From Hyphomicrobiales bacterium (GTDB lineage Bacteria > Pseudomonadota > Alphaproteobacteria > Rhizobiales > Methyloligellaceae), in assembly GCA_021775555.1 (NCBI GenBank), contig JAJFHP010000065.1, positions 98,775 to 162,774 of the forward strand: a DNA stretch of 64,000 nt, read 5' to 3'. Each line of letters begins with the position of its first letter. Position 1 is the stretch's first letter. The translations under genes and the position numbers were made by a program. Under the pieces are notes generated by a model. That model saw nothing but the letters and a program-made list of their open reading frames with translations, had not been told where the DNA came from and did no database searches. Below, piece after piece: positions 18,027 to 26,266 of this stretch.

Positions 18027-18941
18027 ATGGAGTATTTTCTACAGCAACTGATCAACGGGCTCACGCTGGGGTCCATCTACGGTCTCATCGCCATTGGCTA
18101 CACCATGGTCTATGGCATTATCGGCATGATCAATTTTGCCCATGGTGATATTTTCATGGTGGGCGCTTTTATTGCACTTATCTCCTTCATTGCGCTGCTA
18201 TCGGCCGGACTTACATTCGTCCCGCTGGCCCTTCTGATTGTCCTCATCATCTCCATGAGTTTCACCGCCATGTGGGGCTGGACGGTGGAACGCATTGCCT
18301 ACCGGCCCTTGCGGGCTTCATTCCGGCTGGCTCCGCTGATTACAGCCATCGGCATGTCAATCACCTTGCAGAATTTTGTGCAAACGGCACAGGGCGCGCG
18401 TGTCAAACCCTTGCAACCGATTATTTCAGGCGGTTTCGAGATCATGGAGCATGACGGGTTCATAGTGAATCTGAGCTACATGCAGATCCTGATCATCCTC
18501 ATTACGGTGGGTCTGATGATCGCGTTTTCGCTTATCATCTCACGCACGCCTCTTGGTCGCGCCCAGCGCGCCTGCGAGCAGGACCGGACCATGGCGGAAT
18601 TGTCGGGCATCAATGTAGACCGCACAATCTCGCTCACATTTGTCATGGGTGCGGCCCTCGCCGCTGTCGCCGGTGTCATGTACCTGCTCTATTACGGCGT
18701 GATCGATTTCTACATCGGCTTCATTGCCGGTATCAAAGCCTTCACGGCAGCAGTGCTGGGCGGCATAGGCTCGCTGCCTGGTGCGATGCTCGGCGGCATG
18801 ATCATCGGTCTGATCGAGGTGTTCTGGTCGGCCTATTTTTCCATCGACTACAAGGACGTGGCGGCTTTCTCCATGCTGGTTCTTGTGCTCATTTTCATGC
18901 CCTCAGGCCTGCTTGGGCGCCCGGAAGTCGAGAAGGTGTAA
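18027..18941 (+). CDS. livH: Branched-chain amino acid ABC transporter permease LivH
   Basis: 304 residues, about eight membrane segments. The opening 'LQQLINGLTLGSIYGLIAIGYTMVYGIIGMINFAHGD' pattern and the late 'GIKAFTAAVLGGIGSLPGAMLGG' EAA-type loop identify LivH. It forms a heterodimeric channel with LivM. First gene of the livHMGF cluster; the next gene starts three bases after its stop. Confidence 0.95.
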   Translation: MEYFLQQLINGLTLGSIYGLIAIGYTMVYGIIGMINFAHGDIFMVGAFIALISFIALLSAGLTFVPLALLIVLIISMSFTAMWGWTVERIAYRPLRASFRLAPLITAIGMSITLQNFVQTAQGARVKPLQPIISGGFEIMEHDGFIVNLSYMQILIILITVGLMIAFSLIISRTPLGRAQRACEQDRTMAELSGINVDRTISLTFVMGAALAAVAGVMYLLYYGVIDFYIGFIAGIKAFTAAVLGGIGSLPGAMLGGMIIGLIEVFWSAYFSIDYKDVAAFSMLVLVLIFMPSGLLGRPEVEKV

Positions 18942-18944
18942 GGC

Positions 18945-20258
18945 TTGGCCGTTCCCGGCACAGAGTTAAGTACGCGCCTTCCGGGCGCGCTGAAAGACGC
19001 CGCAATCGCCGCGTTCATTGCTCTCGCGCTGTTTGTTTTCCTGATCGGCATCCGCACTGTTGACGCGGCCGGTGTATTTCCGCTGCGCGCACGCCCATGG
19101 CTACTCGCGGTCTTTGTTGGTGCAATATTTACAGGTCGGCTGGCGCTCAACCTGTTCTGGTGGAACGGTTCAGAAACATCCGGCACCCTGGCAAAAGCCC
19201 TCGCACCAGTGACCGGGCTCGCGGAGCGCAGCGCGCGCTGGCTGGCTCCCGCACTCATTGCTTTTGCCGCTTTTCTTCCCTTCATGCCTTTTGCCGATCG
19301 TTATGTCCTCGATGTCTCCATCATGGTGCTGACCTACATCATGCTTGGCTGGGGGCTTAATGTGGTCGTCGGCCTCGCCGGCCTGCTGGATTTGGGTTAC
19401 GTCGCCTTCTATGCCGTTGGCGCCTATTCCTATGCGCTCATAGCCACGCATTTTGGCCTCTCCTTCTGGGTATCCCTTCCTCTGGCCGGGCTGCTTGCAG
19501 CGCTATGGGGGATCATTCTCGGATTTCCGGTATTGCGGCTCAGGGGTGACTATCTCGCCATCGTCACGCTCGCGTTCGGCGAGATGATCCGCATCATCCT
19601 CATCAACTGGTATTCGCTCACAAACGGCCCGGACGGGATTTCACGTATCCCGCGTCCGTCCTTTTTCGGGCTGCAGTTGACGCGCAACGGAGAACCCTCC
19701 TTCCACGAATATTTCGGCCTCACCTACTCCCCGCTTCAGCGGATCACCTACCTGTTCTACATCATCCTGGCGCTGGCGCTCCTCACCAACTTTGTGACCA
19801 AACGGCTGCGTAATCTCCCGATCGGTCGAGCCTGGGAGGCGCTCAGGGAAGACGAAATCGCCTGCCGGTCACTAGGCATCAACACCCGCAACACCAAGCT
19901 CACCGCCTTTGCGATCGGCGCCATGTTTGGCGGCTTTGCAGGCAGCTTCTTCGCAACCAGGCAGGGCTTCATCTCACCGGAGTCCTTCACCTTCATTGAG
20001 TCCGCAATCATCCTGGCCATTGTCGTACTTGGCGGCATGGGCAGCCAGATCGGAGTGGTTGTCGCGGCGGTTGTAATGATTGGCGGGTTCGAACTGTTTC
20101 GCGAACTGGAACAATTCCGGATGCTAATGTTCGGCGCTGCAATGGTCGCGATCATGATCTGGCGCCCGAGGGGCCTTATTACTGCCCGTGAGCCTTCGGT
20201 GTATCTCAAGGAGAAGAAACCAGTTTCCGCTGATCTTGTTCAGGAGGGTCACGGATGA
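18945..20258 (+). CDS. livM: Branched-chain amino acid ABC transporter permease LivM
   Basis: 437 residues with a TTG start three bases after livH. An N-terminal region of about 100 residues with three extra hydrophobic segments (DUF3382-like) precedes the conserved permease core 'LNVVVGLAGLLDLGYVAFYAVGAYSYALIATH', 'FPVLRLRGDYLAIVTLAFGEMIRI', and the EAA loop 'LGGMGSQIGVVVAAVV'. This length is typical of alpha/gammaproteobacterial LivM. It overlaps livG by ATGA. Confidence 0.95.
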   Translation: MAVPGTELSTRLPGALKDAAIAAFIALALFVFLIGIRTVDAAGVFPLRARPWLLAVFVGAIFTGRLALNLFWWNGSETSGTLAKALAPVTGLAERSARWLAPALIAFAAFLPFMPFADRYVLDVSIMVLTYIMLGWGLNVVVGLAGLLDLGYVAFYAVGAYSYALIATHFGLSFWVSLPLAGLLAALWGIILGFPVLRLRGDYLAIVTLAFGEMIRIILINWYSLTNGPDGISRIPRPSFFGLQLTRNGEPSFHEYFGLTYSPLQRITYLFYIILALALLTNFVTKRLRNLPIGRAWEALREDEIACRSLGINTRNTKLTAFAIGAMFGGFAGSFFATRQGFISPESFTFIESAIILAIVVLGGMGSQIGVVVAAVVMIGGFELFRELEQFRMLMFGAAMVAIMIWRPRGLITAREPSVYLKEKKPVSADLVQEGHG

Positions 20259-21079
20259 GTGCTGCAAGGGACAAAACACCGATCCTGAATGTCCAGCATC
20301 TGACCATGCAGTTCGGCGGGCTAGTGGCGATCAACGATCTTTCATTCACGGCTGGCCGCACGGATATTACCGCTCTGATCGGCCCGAACGGGGCCGGCAA
20401 AACCACGGTCTTCAATTGCATCACCGGGTTTTACAAACCGACCGAAGGCATGATTGCCCTCACTCACGATGATGGACATAGATTCCTGTTGGAGCGTCTG
20501 GACGATCATGTGATTGCACGCAGCGCCCGCGTCGCACGCACTTTCCAGAATATCCGCCTGTTTGGCGGCATGACGGTGCTGGAAAACCTGATGGTGGCCC
20601 AGCACAACACCCTGATGCATGCGTCTCGGTTCACCTTTGCCGGGCTTTTGGGGCTATCGGGTTTCAAAAAAGCCGAGAAAGAAGCCGTCGAACGCGCCAC
20701 ACACTGGCTGGATAAAATACAGCTGGTCGAGCGCGCCGACGACCCGGCCGCGGACCTCCCTTATGGTGCGCAGCGGCGGCTTGAAATCGCACGCGCCATG
20801 TGCATGAACCCGCTGCTTCTGTGTCTTGATGAACCCGCCGCCGGGTTAAATCCGAAAGAATCCGACCAGCTGAACCAGCTTCTGCTCGACATCCGTGATG
20901 AAGAACAGATCGCCATCCTGCTCATTGAGCACGATATGAGCGTGGTCATGGGAATTTCCGACCATATCGCCGTGCTCGATTATGGCCGCAAGATATCATA
21001 CGGTACGCCTGAGTTTGTCCGCTCGGACCCGCATGTCATTGCCGCCTATCTGGGCGTTGAAGACGAGGAGGTCGCTTAA
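20255..21079 (+). CDS. livG: Branched-chain amino acid ABC transporter ATPase LivG
   Basis: 274 residues. Walker A 'GPNGAGKTT' near residue 47, the family-specific 'ARTFQNIRLF' Q-loop, signature region 'LPYGAQRRLEIARAM' and Walker B 'LLCLDEPAAGLNPKE' are present, with the C-terminal 'YLGVEDEE' tail characteristic of LivG. The signature reads 'YGAQRR' instead of LSGGQ, normal for this subunit. It starts within the livM stop (ATGA) and ends four bases before livF. Confidence 0.95.
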   Translation: MSAARDKTPILNVQHLTMQFGGLVAINDLSFTAGRTDITALIGPNGAGKTTVFNCITGFYKPTEGMIALTHDDGHRFLLERLDDHVIARSARVARTFQNIRLFGGMTVLENLMVAQHNTLMHASRFTFAGLLGLSGFKKAEKEAVERATHWLDKIQLVERADDPAADLPYGAQRRLEIARAMCMNPLLLCLDEPAAGLNPKESDQLNQLLLDIRDEEQIAILLIEHDMSVVMGISDHIAVLDYGRKISYGTPEFVRSDPHVIAAYLGVEDEEVA

Positions 21080-21083
21080 GGTC

Positions 21084-21812
21084 ATGGCCTCCAGCTCAAC
21101 TCTCCTGCAGGTTAAAGACGTCACGGCTTTCTATGGAAAAATCCAGGCGCTGCGCAGTGTCGATATCGAAGTGAAAGAAGGCGAGATCGTCACCCTGATC
21201 GGCGCCAATGGCGCAGGCAAATCCACACTCATGATGACCATTTGCGGCAAGCCCCAAGCCCGGGACGGCGCTATATTTTTCAATGGCAGAGAGATCACCC
21301 GCCTGCCCACTTTCGACATCATGCGGCTGGGAATGGCGCAGTCACCCGAAGGGCGGCGAATTTTTCCACGCATGAGCGTTTTTGAAAACCTGCAAATGGG
21401 CGCGGAACTCACCGAGCCTAAGTTTTTCGATGAAGACCTGGAACTGGTCTACGAGATGTTTCCCGTGCTGAGGGAACGCGCGCGCCAGCGTGGGGGAACG
21501 CTATCCGGCGGCGAGCAGCAGATGCTGGCGATCGGGCGCGCACTCATGGGCCGACCCAAACTCCTGCTACTGGATGAACCCTCACTCGGCCTCGCACCGC
21601 TCATCGTGAAGCAAATATTCAATGTCATTGGTGAACTCAACCGCACCCGGGGCCTGACGGTCTTTCTCGTCGAGCAGAATGCCTACCACGCGCTCAACCT
21701 CGCCCACCGCGGATATGTGATGGTGAATGGATCCATCACGATGACGGGAACTGGAAAAAGTTTGCTGAAGAAGAAAGAAATCCGCGCTGCCTATCTCGAA
21801 GGCGGGCGCTAG
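21084..21812 (+). CDS. livF: Branched-chain amino acid ABC transporter ATPase LivF
   Basis: 242 residues from ATG 21084; the frame is open upstream inside livG but homology starts here. Walker A 'GANGAGKST', signature 'GTLSGGEQQMLAIGRALM', Walker B 'LLLLDEPSLGLAP' and the H-loop region 'VFLVEQNAYHAL' are intact. It pairs with LivG to drive uptake. Its TAG stop lies in a partly palindromic CTAGA...TCTAG element (21809-21829). Confidence 0.95.
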   Translation: MASSSTLLQVKDVTAFYGKIQALRSVDIEVKEGEIVTLIGANGAGKSTLMMTICGKPQARDGAIFFNGREITRLPTFDIMRLGMAQSPEGRRIFPRMSVFENLQMGAELTEPKFFDEDLELVYEMFPVLRERARQRGGTLSGGEQQMLAIGRALMGRPKLLLLDEPSLGLAPLIVKQIFNVIGELNRTRGLTVFLVEQNAYHALNLAHRGYVMVNGSITMTGTGKSLLKKKEIRAAYLEGGR

Positions 21813-21829
21813 AATGGAACATGCTCTAG
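21809..21829. repeat. Short CTAGA/CATGCTCTAG inverted element after livF
   Basis: A 21-base segment beginning CTAGA and ending CATGCTCTAG. Its right half is identical to the right arm of the 6740-6758 palindrome apart from its first base, and it also supplies the TAG stop of the preceding gene. It looks like a second, decayed copy of the same small element. Confidence 0.4.
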
Positions 21830-21842
21830 GGAGTTTCACCTG

Positions 21843-22220
21843 ATGGGATTGATATGGGAAACGTCATTCTGGGTCTTCTTCTTCCTGACAGTGGTCATTG
21901 GCGGCATCGCATCCCTGGCCATGGGGCGCGCATTGGCCCTGAAATGGAGGCCCTTCAGAGAGGTTCTCATTTACGGAGCCATGCTGGGACTATCCGACCG
22001 GTTCCTCCATTGGGGTCTGTTTCTCGATGCGCCTCTCGACATCTATAAGGGCACGATCACTTCCCTCCATTTCTACGGTGTCGATACAGCTGTCCTGATC
22101 ATATTTGCCAGCCTTGCATACAGGATCACTCAGGCGCGCCAGATGACTGTGCAATATCCCTGGATGTATGAGCGCTCCGGACCATTCTCCTGGCGCGAGT
22201 GTAAAGCAGACAAGAATTGA
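21843..22220 (+). CDS. Small membrane protein of the liv operon (DUF6867-like)
   Basis: 125 residues with three hydrophobic segments (about 8-28, 40-60 and 82-100) and a polar C-terminus with 'QMTVQYPWMYERSGPFSWR'. This motif is recalled from small proteins found inside alphaproteobacterial liv clusters (DUF6867); no function is known. It starts 30 bases after livF and precedes the binding protein, so an accessory role in branched-chain amino acid uptake is a reasonable inference only. Confidence 0.7.
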   Translation: MGLIWETSFWVFFFLTVVIGGIASLAMGRALALKWRPFREVLIYGAMLGLSDRFLHWGLFLDAPLDIYKGTITSLHFYGVDTAVLIIFASLAYRITQARQMTVQYPWMYERSGPFSWRECKADKN

Positions 22221-22341
22221 TCATCATGGCAAATACACAATCAATTCGTGTTTCCGGCACATTTTTGAGCATATAGTGCTTGCGCTCGAAAATTGTGCCT
22301 AAGTCATTTTGTGTAGAGCGAGTATCAGGGAGGAGAATTAT

Positions 22342-23445
22342 ATGCGTAAATTTGCTTTGAGTGCATTGGCGCTTTCGGTTGGTTTGGCCTTCGCTGCACC
22401 CGCCCGCGCTGACATGAACGTAGCCGTGGTTGGCCCCCTCACCGGTGGCTATGCAAGTTTCGGTGAGCAGATGAAAGCCGGTGCTGAACTTGCCGTCGAG
22501 GATATCAATGCTGCTGGCGGTATACTTGGACAGAAGCTCAAATTGTTCACCGGTGACGATGCATGCGACCCAAAACAGGCGGTTGCCGTCGCCAACAAAC
22601 TGGCGGGTGACAAGGTTGTGTTTGTGGCTGGTCACTTCTGCTCAGGTTCATCTATCCCGGCATCAGCGGTTTATGCAGAAGAAAATATCCTGCAAATCTC
22701 GCCTGCATCGACCAATCCCAAATTTACCGATGAGCGGCCAGGCGGCAATATCTTCCGCGTTTGCGGACGTGATGACCAGCAAGGAAGCGTCGCCGGCGCT
22801 TACCTGGCCAAGAATTTTTCAGGAAAAAAAATAGCCTTCGTTCATGACAAGCAAGCCTATTCCAAAGGTCTGGCGGACGAGACCCGAAAAGCTATGAATG
22901 CATCTGGGCTGAAAGAGGTCATGAATGAAACCGTCACGCCGGGAGAAAAGGACTACAATGCCCTGGTTTCAAAATTGAAGCAGGCCAAGGTCGATATTCT
23001 CTACTATGGCGGCTACCATCCTGAAGCCGGTTTGATTGTTCGGCAAATGCGCTCGCAAGGCATGGGCACCAAGCTGATTTCCGGTGATGCACTGGTGACG
23101 GCCGACTATTGGAAGATCACAGGCGATGCCGGCGAAGGCACCCTGATGACATTCTCACCAGATCCGCGCAAAAACCCCAATGCCGCAGCACTTGTTAAAC
23201 GCTTCCGCGACAAGAAAATCGAACCGGAAGGCTATGTGCTCTATTCCTATGTTGCATTCCAGGCATGGAAACAGGCCGTCGAAAAAGCCGGCAGCATTGA
23301 TACAGATAAGGTCGCAAAGGCCCTGCACAGCATTAATGTGAACTCCGTCATAGGTAAGTTCACCTTCGACAAAAAGGGCGACCCAAGCTTGCCGCCTTAC
23401 GCCTTCTTCAAATGGTCAAAAGGCAATTACGAACAGATCAACTGA
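22342..23445 (+). CDS. livK: Periplasmic branched-chain amino acid-binding protein (LivJ/LivK type)
   Basis: 367 residues from ATG 22342 with a strong GGAGGAGAA ribosome-binding site. A signal peptide of about 23 residues ends in 'APARAD'. The type I periplasmic binding fold follows: 'VAVVGPLTGGYASFGEQMKAGAELAVEDINAAGG', 'CDPKQAVAVANKL', 'VAGHFCSGSSIPAS' and 'FVHDKQAYSKGLAD', all close to E. coli LivJ/LivK. A 121-base gap precedes it, so it may have its own promoter giving high expression. A clear terminator closes the cluster. Confidence 0.95.
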   Translation: MRKFALSALALSVGLAFAAPARADMNVAVVGPLTGGYASFGEQMKAGAELAVEDINAAGGILGQKLKLFTGDDACDPKQAVAVANKLAGDKVVFVAGHFCSGSSIPASAVYAEENILQISPASTNPKFTDERPGGNIFRVCGRDDQQGSVAGAYLAKNFSGKKIAFVHDKQAYSKGLADETRKAMNASGLKEVMNETVTPGEKDYNALVSKLKQAKVDILYYGGYHPEAGLIVRQMRSQGMGTKLISGDALVTADYWKITGDAGEGTLMTFSPDPRKNPNAAALVKRFRDKKIEPEGYVLYSYVAFQAWKQAVEKAGSIDTDKVAKALHSINVNSVIGKFTFDKKGDPSLPPYAFFKWSKGNYEQIN

Positions 23446-23471
23446 TCTGCAGCACGCATGCGTACTGGAGA

Positions 23472-23502
23472 AGCCCACCCGATCGGCGGGCTTTTTCTTT
23501 TT
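23472..23502 (+). terminator. Rho-independent terminator of the liv cluster
   Basis: AGCCC...GGGCT stem with an inner CC/GG pair around CGATC, followed by a T-rich tract (TTTTTCTTTTT). Located 27 bases after the livK stop on the + strand. Confidence 0.85.
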
Positions 23503-23508
23503 AGGGTG

Positions 23509-23715
23509 CTAACCGGAAGATTTCAGCTCGCCGGCAAACTCCCTCTCCAGTTCCTTCTCGAGACGCACAAGATCCTCGGGAACCGGCATGCCAAAGGCGC
23601 GGATTTCTGCAAGCCTGCCACGTAGCTGCAAATAAAATTCATGCCTGTCCTCGGGCAGATTTTCCATTTGAGTCAGCAGCAGGTTCATCTCTGCTTCCAG
23701 TTCAAACATATCCAT
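23509..23715 (-). CDS. Small conserved-looking acidic helical protein, unknown
   Basis: 68 residues, rich in Glu and Leu, predicted almost entirely alpha-helical ('FELEAEMNLLLTQMENLPEDRHEFYLQL', 'LVRLEKELEREFAGEL') with a 'GMPVPEDL' turn. No signal peptide or metal motif. It ends facing the liv terminator. Coding character is supported by amino acid composition and a sensible ATG (followed by a second in-frame ATG at 23709), but I do not recognise the family. Confidence 0.55.
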   Translation of the reverse strand: MDMFELEAEMNLLLTQMENLPEDRHEFYLQLRGRLAEIRAFGMPVPEDLVRLEKELEREFAGELKSSG

Positions 23716-23836
23716 AGCTCAGTCCTTCCACTGCTCGCAGCACTTGTTCAGTGGCCGCGGCGATAGACCTCAAGAGCCATGTCATGGCATGGTTTCACGC
23801 CATTTCCCTTGTCCAGGATCAAACGGAGCATAAGCT

Positions 23837-24853
23837 TTGCCAGTGTCTGACAAACTCAATCTCATTACGGACGTTGCTGGCCTGAAGGTCGGCAATACCG
23901 ATGATGAAAAGCTGCGCTCCGGCGTTACCGTGCTTCTGGGCGATGAGCCTATGACGGCTGCAATTGATGTGCGTGGCGGCGGCACCGGCACGCGCGACAC
24001 CCATGCGCTGGGCTATGAAGGTGCTGTCGAGCAAATACATGGGCTTGTTCTATCGGGCGGCTCGGCCTTTGGTCTCGATGCCGCAACCGGCGTGCAGAGC
24101 TATTTGCGGGAGAAAAATATTGGTTTTGCCGTGGGCGCAGCGCGCATCCCCATCATCCCCCAGGCCATTTTGTTCGATTTGCTCAATGGCAGTGACAAGG
24201 ACTGGGGCCGACGCCCGCCCTACCAGGATATGGCGTTTGCCGCATGCGAAACTGCGAGCGTGGAATTTGCCCTTGGTACGGTTGGCGCCGGATTTGGCGC
24301 CACGACCTGCAATCTGAAAGGCGGCCTTGGCAGTGCTTCAGTTACGACCTCAAACGGAATAACCATTGGCGCTCTTGCAGCAGTCAATGCCGTGGGTTCA
24401 GTGACGGTCGGCGACACGCCGCATTTCTGGGCCTCCCCTTTTGAAAGCGGCACTGAATTTGGTGGCCGCGGGTCACCTGCCAGTATACCCACGGCAGCAC
24501 TCACACCACAGTTCAAGGGCGGAGCCGGCGAAAGTACCACGCTGGTAATCGTTGCAACCGATGCAACGATGGACCGGCCGATGTTGAAACGCCTCGCAAT
24601 CATGGCCCAGACCGGCCTCGCCCGGGCCATCTACCCGGTGCACACCCCGCTTGATGGAGATATAGTATTCGCTGTCTCCACAGGTAAAAAAACCGTGGGT
24701 GATCCCGTCCGTTCCCTGTCTGAACTGGGCACCCATGCCGCCAATGTCACAGCGCGTGCCATCGCCCGTGCCGTTTATGAAGCGCACCCGTTCAGAACGG
24801 ATCCTAAAGGTTTGCCCGCCTACAAGGACATTCATTCAGGAGCCGCAAAATGA
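23837..24853 (+). CDS. P1 family peptidase (DmpA/NylC-type N-terminal nucleophile hydrolase)
   Basis: 338 residues with a TTG start. Family S58/P1 features: 'ITDVAGLKVGN', 'VRGGGTGTRDTHAL', 'HGLVLSGGSAFGLDAATGV', 'TVGAGFGATTCNLKGGLGSAS' and 'STTLVIVATDA' at residues 233-243. In the family the precursor cleaves itself just before a Ser/Thr nucleophile in this last stretch, so Thr234 or Thr235 is the likely nucleophile. Substrates of relatives are beta-amino or D-amino peptides or cyclic amides. Its stop overlaps the next gene as ATGA. Confidence 0.88.
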   Translation: MPVSDKLNLITDVAGLKVGNTDDEKLRSGVTVLLGDEPMTAAIDVRGGGTGTRDTHALGYEGAVEQIHGLVLSGGSAFGLDAATGVQSYLREKNIGFAVGAARIPIIPQAILFDLLNGSDKDWGRRPPYQDMAFAACETASVEFALGTVGAGFGATTCNLKGGLGSASVTTSNGITIGALAAVNAVGSVTVGDTPHFWASPFESGTEFGGRGSPASIPTAALTPQFKGGAGESTTLVIVATDATMDRPMLKRLAIMAQTGLARAIYPVHTPLDGDIVFAVSTGKKTVGDPVRSLSELGTHAANVTARAIARAVYEAHPFRTDPKGLPAYKDIHSGAAK

Positions 24854-25605
24854 TCCCGGCCACAATACGATCAGCAATCACATACACGGCAACTGTGCTG
24901 GCGCTGACATTCACCCTCCTGCACATGTTCACCCGTCCCGCAATCGCGGGTGACTTCGCAGAACGGCACATTCTCGGCTTCTCACCAGACGGCGGCACAT
25001 TCGCCTTCGAGCAATTCGGCATTCAGGACGGCTCGGGCTTTCCCTACACGGATATCTTCGTGGTCGACACCTCAACCGACCAGTGGGTCACCGGGTCGCC
25101 ATTCCGGGTGCTGATGCGCGATGAACGCGCCGAAGTGAAATGGGCCCGCAGGGAGGCTCTCACCAAGGCAGGAAACACGCTGCGGCAACGCCTGATCTCA
25201 AAACCCGGGCGCTTGCTTGCCAGCAACCCGCCCGAAGAGCTATCCGCCAATCCCCACAAAGTGGTTGTGAACACCAGGCGCGTGGTGCCCAGCGCGCCCG
25301 AGCGCTGGACATTCGCACTTCAGGAAATCCCGATCGAAAACAAGGAATGTGCAGCCTACACCAGCACGCCGTCCAAGGGTTTTCGGCTGACCGCGCAGCC
25401 TGAAAATGGCGCACCGGTAACCCTCCATGCAGACAGCACAATCCCGAAAAGCCGCGGCTGTCCGTTGCGCTATGCTATCTCCGACGTAGCGGCTTATGAG
25501 CCCGAAGGGGGTAACAGGGTCATCGCCGTTCTCGTTAGCGTTTATTCCCATGGGTTCGAGGGGCCGGACAGGCGTTTTCTGGCCGTGACAAAGCAGTTCA
25601 AGTAA
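24850..25605 (+). CDS. DUF2259 secreted protein
   Basis: 251 residues. A signal peptide (hydrophobic core at about 10-28, 'RPAIAGDF' cleavage region) precedes 'ERHILGFSPDGGTFAFEQFGIQDGSGFPYTDIFVVD', the hallmark of DUF2259 (COG5497), predicted periplasmic. No catalytic function is known. Start overlaps the peptidase stop (ATGA), so the pair is coupled. Confidence 0.85.
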   Translation: MIPATIRSAITYTATVLALTFTLLHMFTRPAIAGDFAERHILGFSPDGGTFAFEQFGIQDGSGFPYTDIFVVDTSTDQWVTGSPFRVLMRDERAEVKWARREALTKAGNTLRQRLISKPGRLLASNPPEELSANPHKVVVNTRRVVPSAPERWTFALQEIPIENKECAAYTSTPSKGFRLTAQPENGAPVTLHADSTIPKSRGCPLRYAISDVAAYEPEGGNRVIAVLVSVYSHGFEGPDRRFLAVTKQFK

Positions 25606-25697
25606 ACAATCCCAATCAGGCGATTGCCTCACCCTGCTGTACCATGCTTAGGTTCCCCAATGAGGTAGCGTGACGGCGCTGAGCCCGGGGGAAAATC

Positions 25698-26180
25698 ATG
25701 GTACAAAGTGGTCTTGACCGTGCTGTCGGCATTGTCCTGGCACTGCTGTTTGCTGCCGTCATGGGGTTGTGTCTCATTGCAGTGTTGGTAGCGGACTATA
25801 TGGAGCCTGGCCGCATTGTGAATGAACAGGCCCGTGTCACGCTGCGGATTTGCGGCATTGCCGGTGCCATTGCCGGACTGCTCACATGGTGGCTTCAGGG
25901 CTTTGCGGCCCACCGGGCATTCATCATCCGCTTTATCTACGCAATGGTCATATTCCTGCTTGTCTTCTGCGCACTTGGCGGCCTGCTGGAGGTTATCAGC
26001 AATTTCATGCTCAACACGGGCCCTCACGATTACAGCCCCTCTGGTCTCTACTGGGCCTCGCTCGGCGGGTTCTACACATTCGCTCTTTTCCTGATTGGAT
26101 CATCTAATATAGGGCTGATCACCGTGTTGCTGGCTCCTGGAATTATCCTGGCACTCGTTGGCCCGCGCGAGACCCCCTGA
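25698..26180 (+). CDS. Unknown four-helix membrane protein
   Basis: 160 residues with hydrophobic segments at about 10-32, 47-66, 74-98 and 120-150, ending 'LVGPRETP'. The loop between helices 3 and 4 carries 'NTGPHDYSPSGLYW'. No family recognised. It has GGGGGAAAATC upstream of ATG 25698 and sits alone between the DUF2259 gene and purB. Confidence 0.6.
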   Translation: MVQSGLDRAVGIVLALLFAAVMGLCLIAVLVADYMEPGRIVNEQARVTLRICGIAGAIAGLLTWWLQGFAAHRAFIIRFIYAMVIFLLVFCALGGLLEVISNFMLNTGPHDYSPSGLYWASLGGFYTFALFLIGSSNIGLITVLLAPGIILALVGPRETP

Positions 26181-26266
26181 GGCGGCACAAGTTGGCTTGA
26201 GTGATTGAGCCTGCACGCGCTCTCTGATAGACCACCCATTCCTGCAAACATCAGGTGAGCTATAAA

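Noticed and set aside
18111..18295. Opposite-strand open frames within livH and other genes
   Set aside because: They are antisense shadows of GC-rich coding sequence with no independent motifs.
23460..23520. Small RNA after livK
   Set aside because: The stem plus T-run is explained as the operon's terminator; no promoter evidence was seen.
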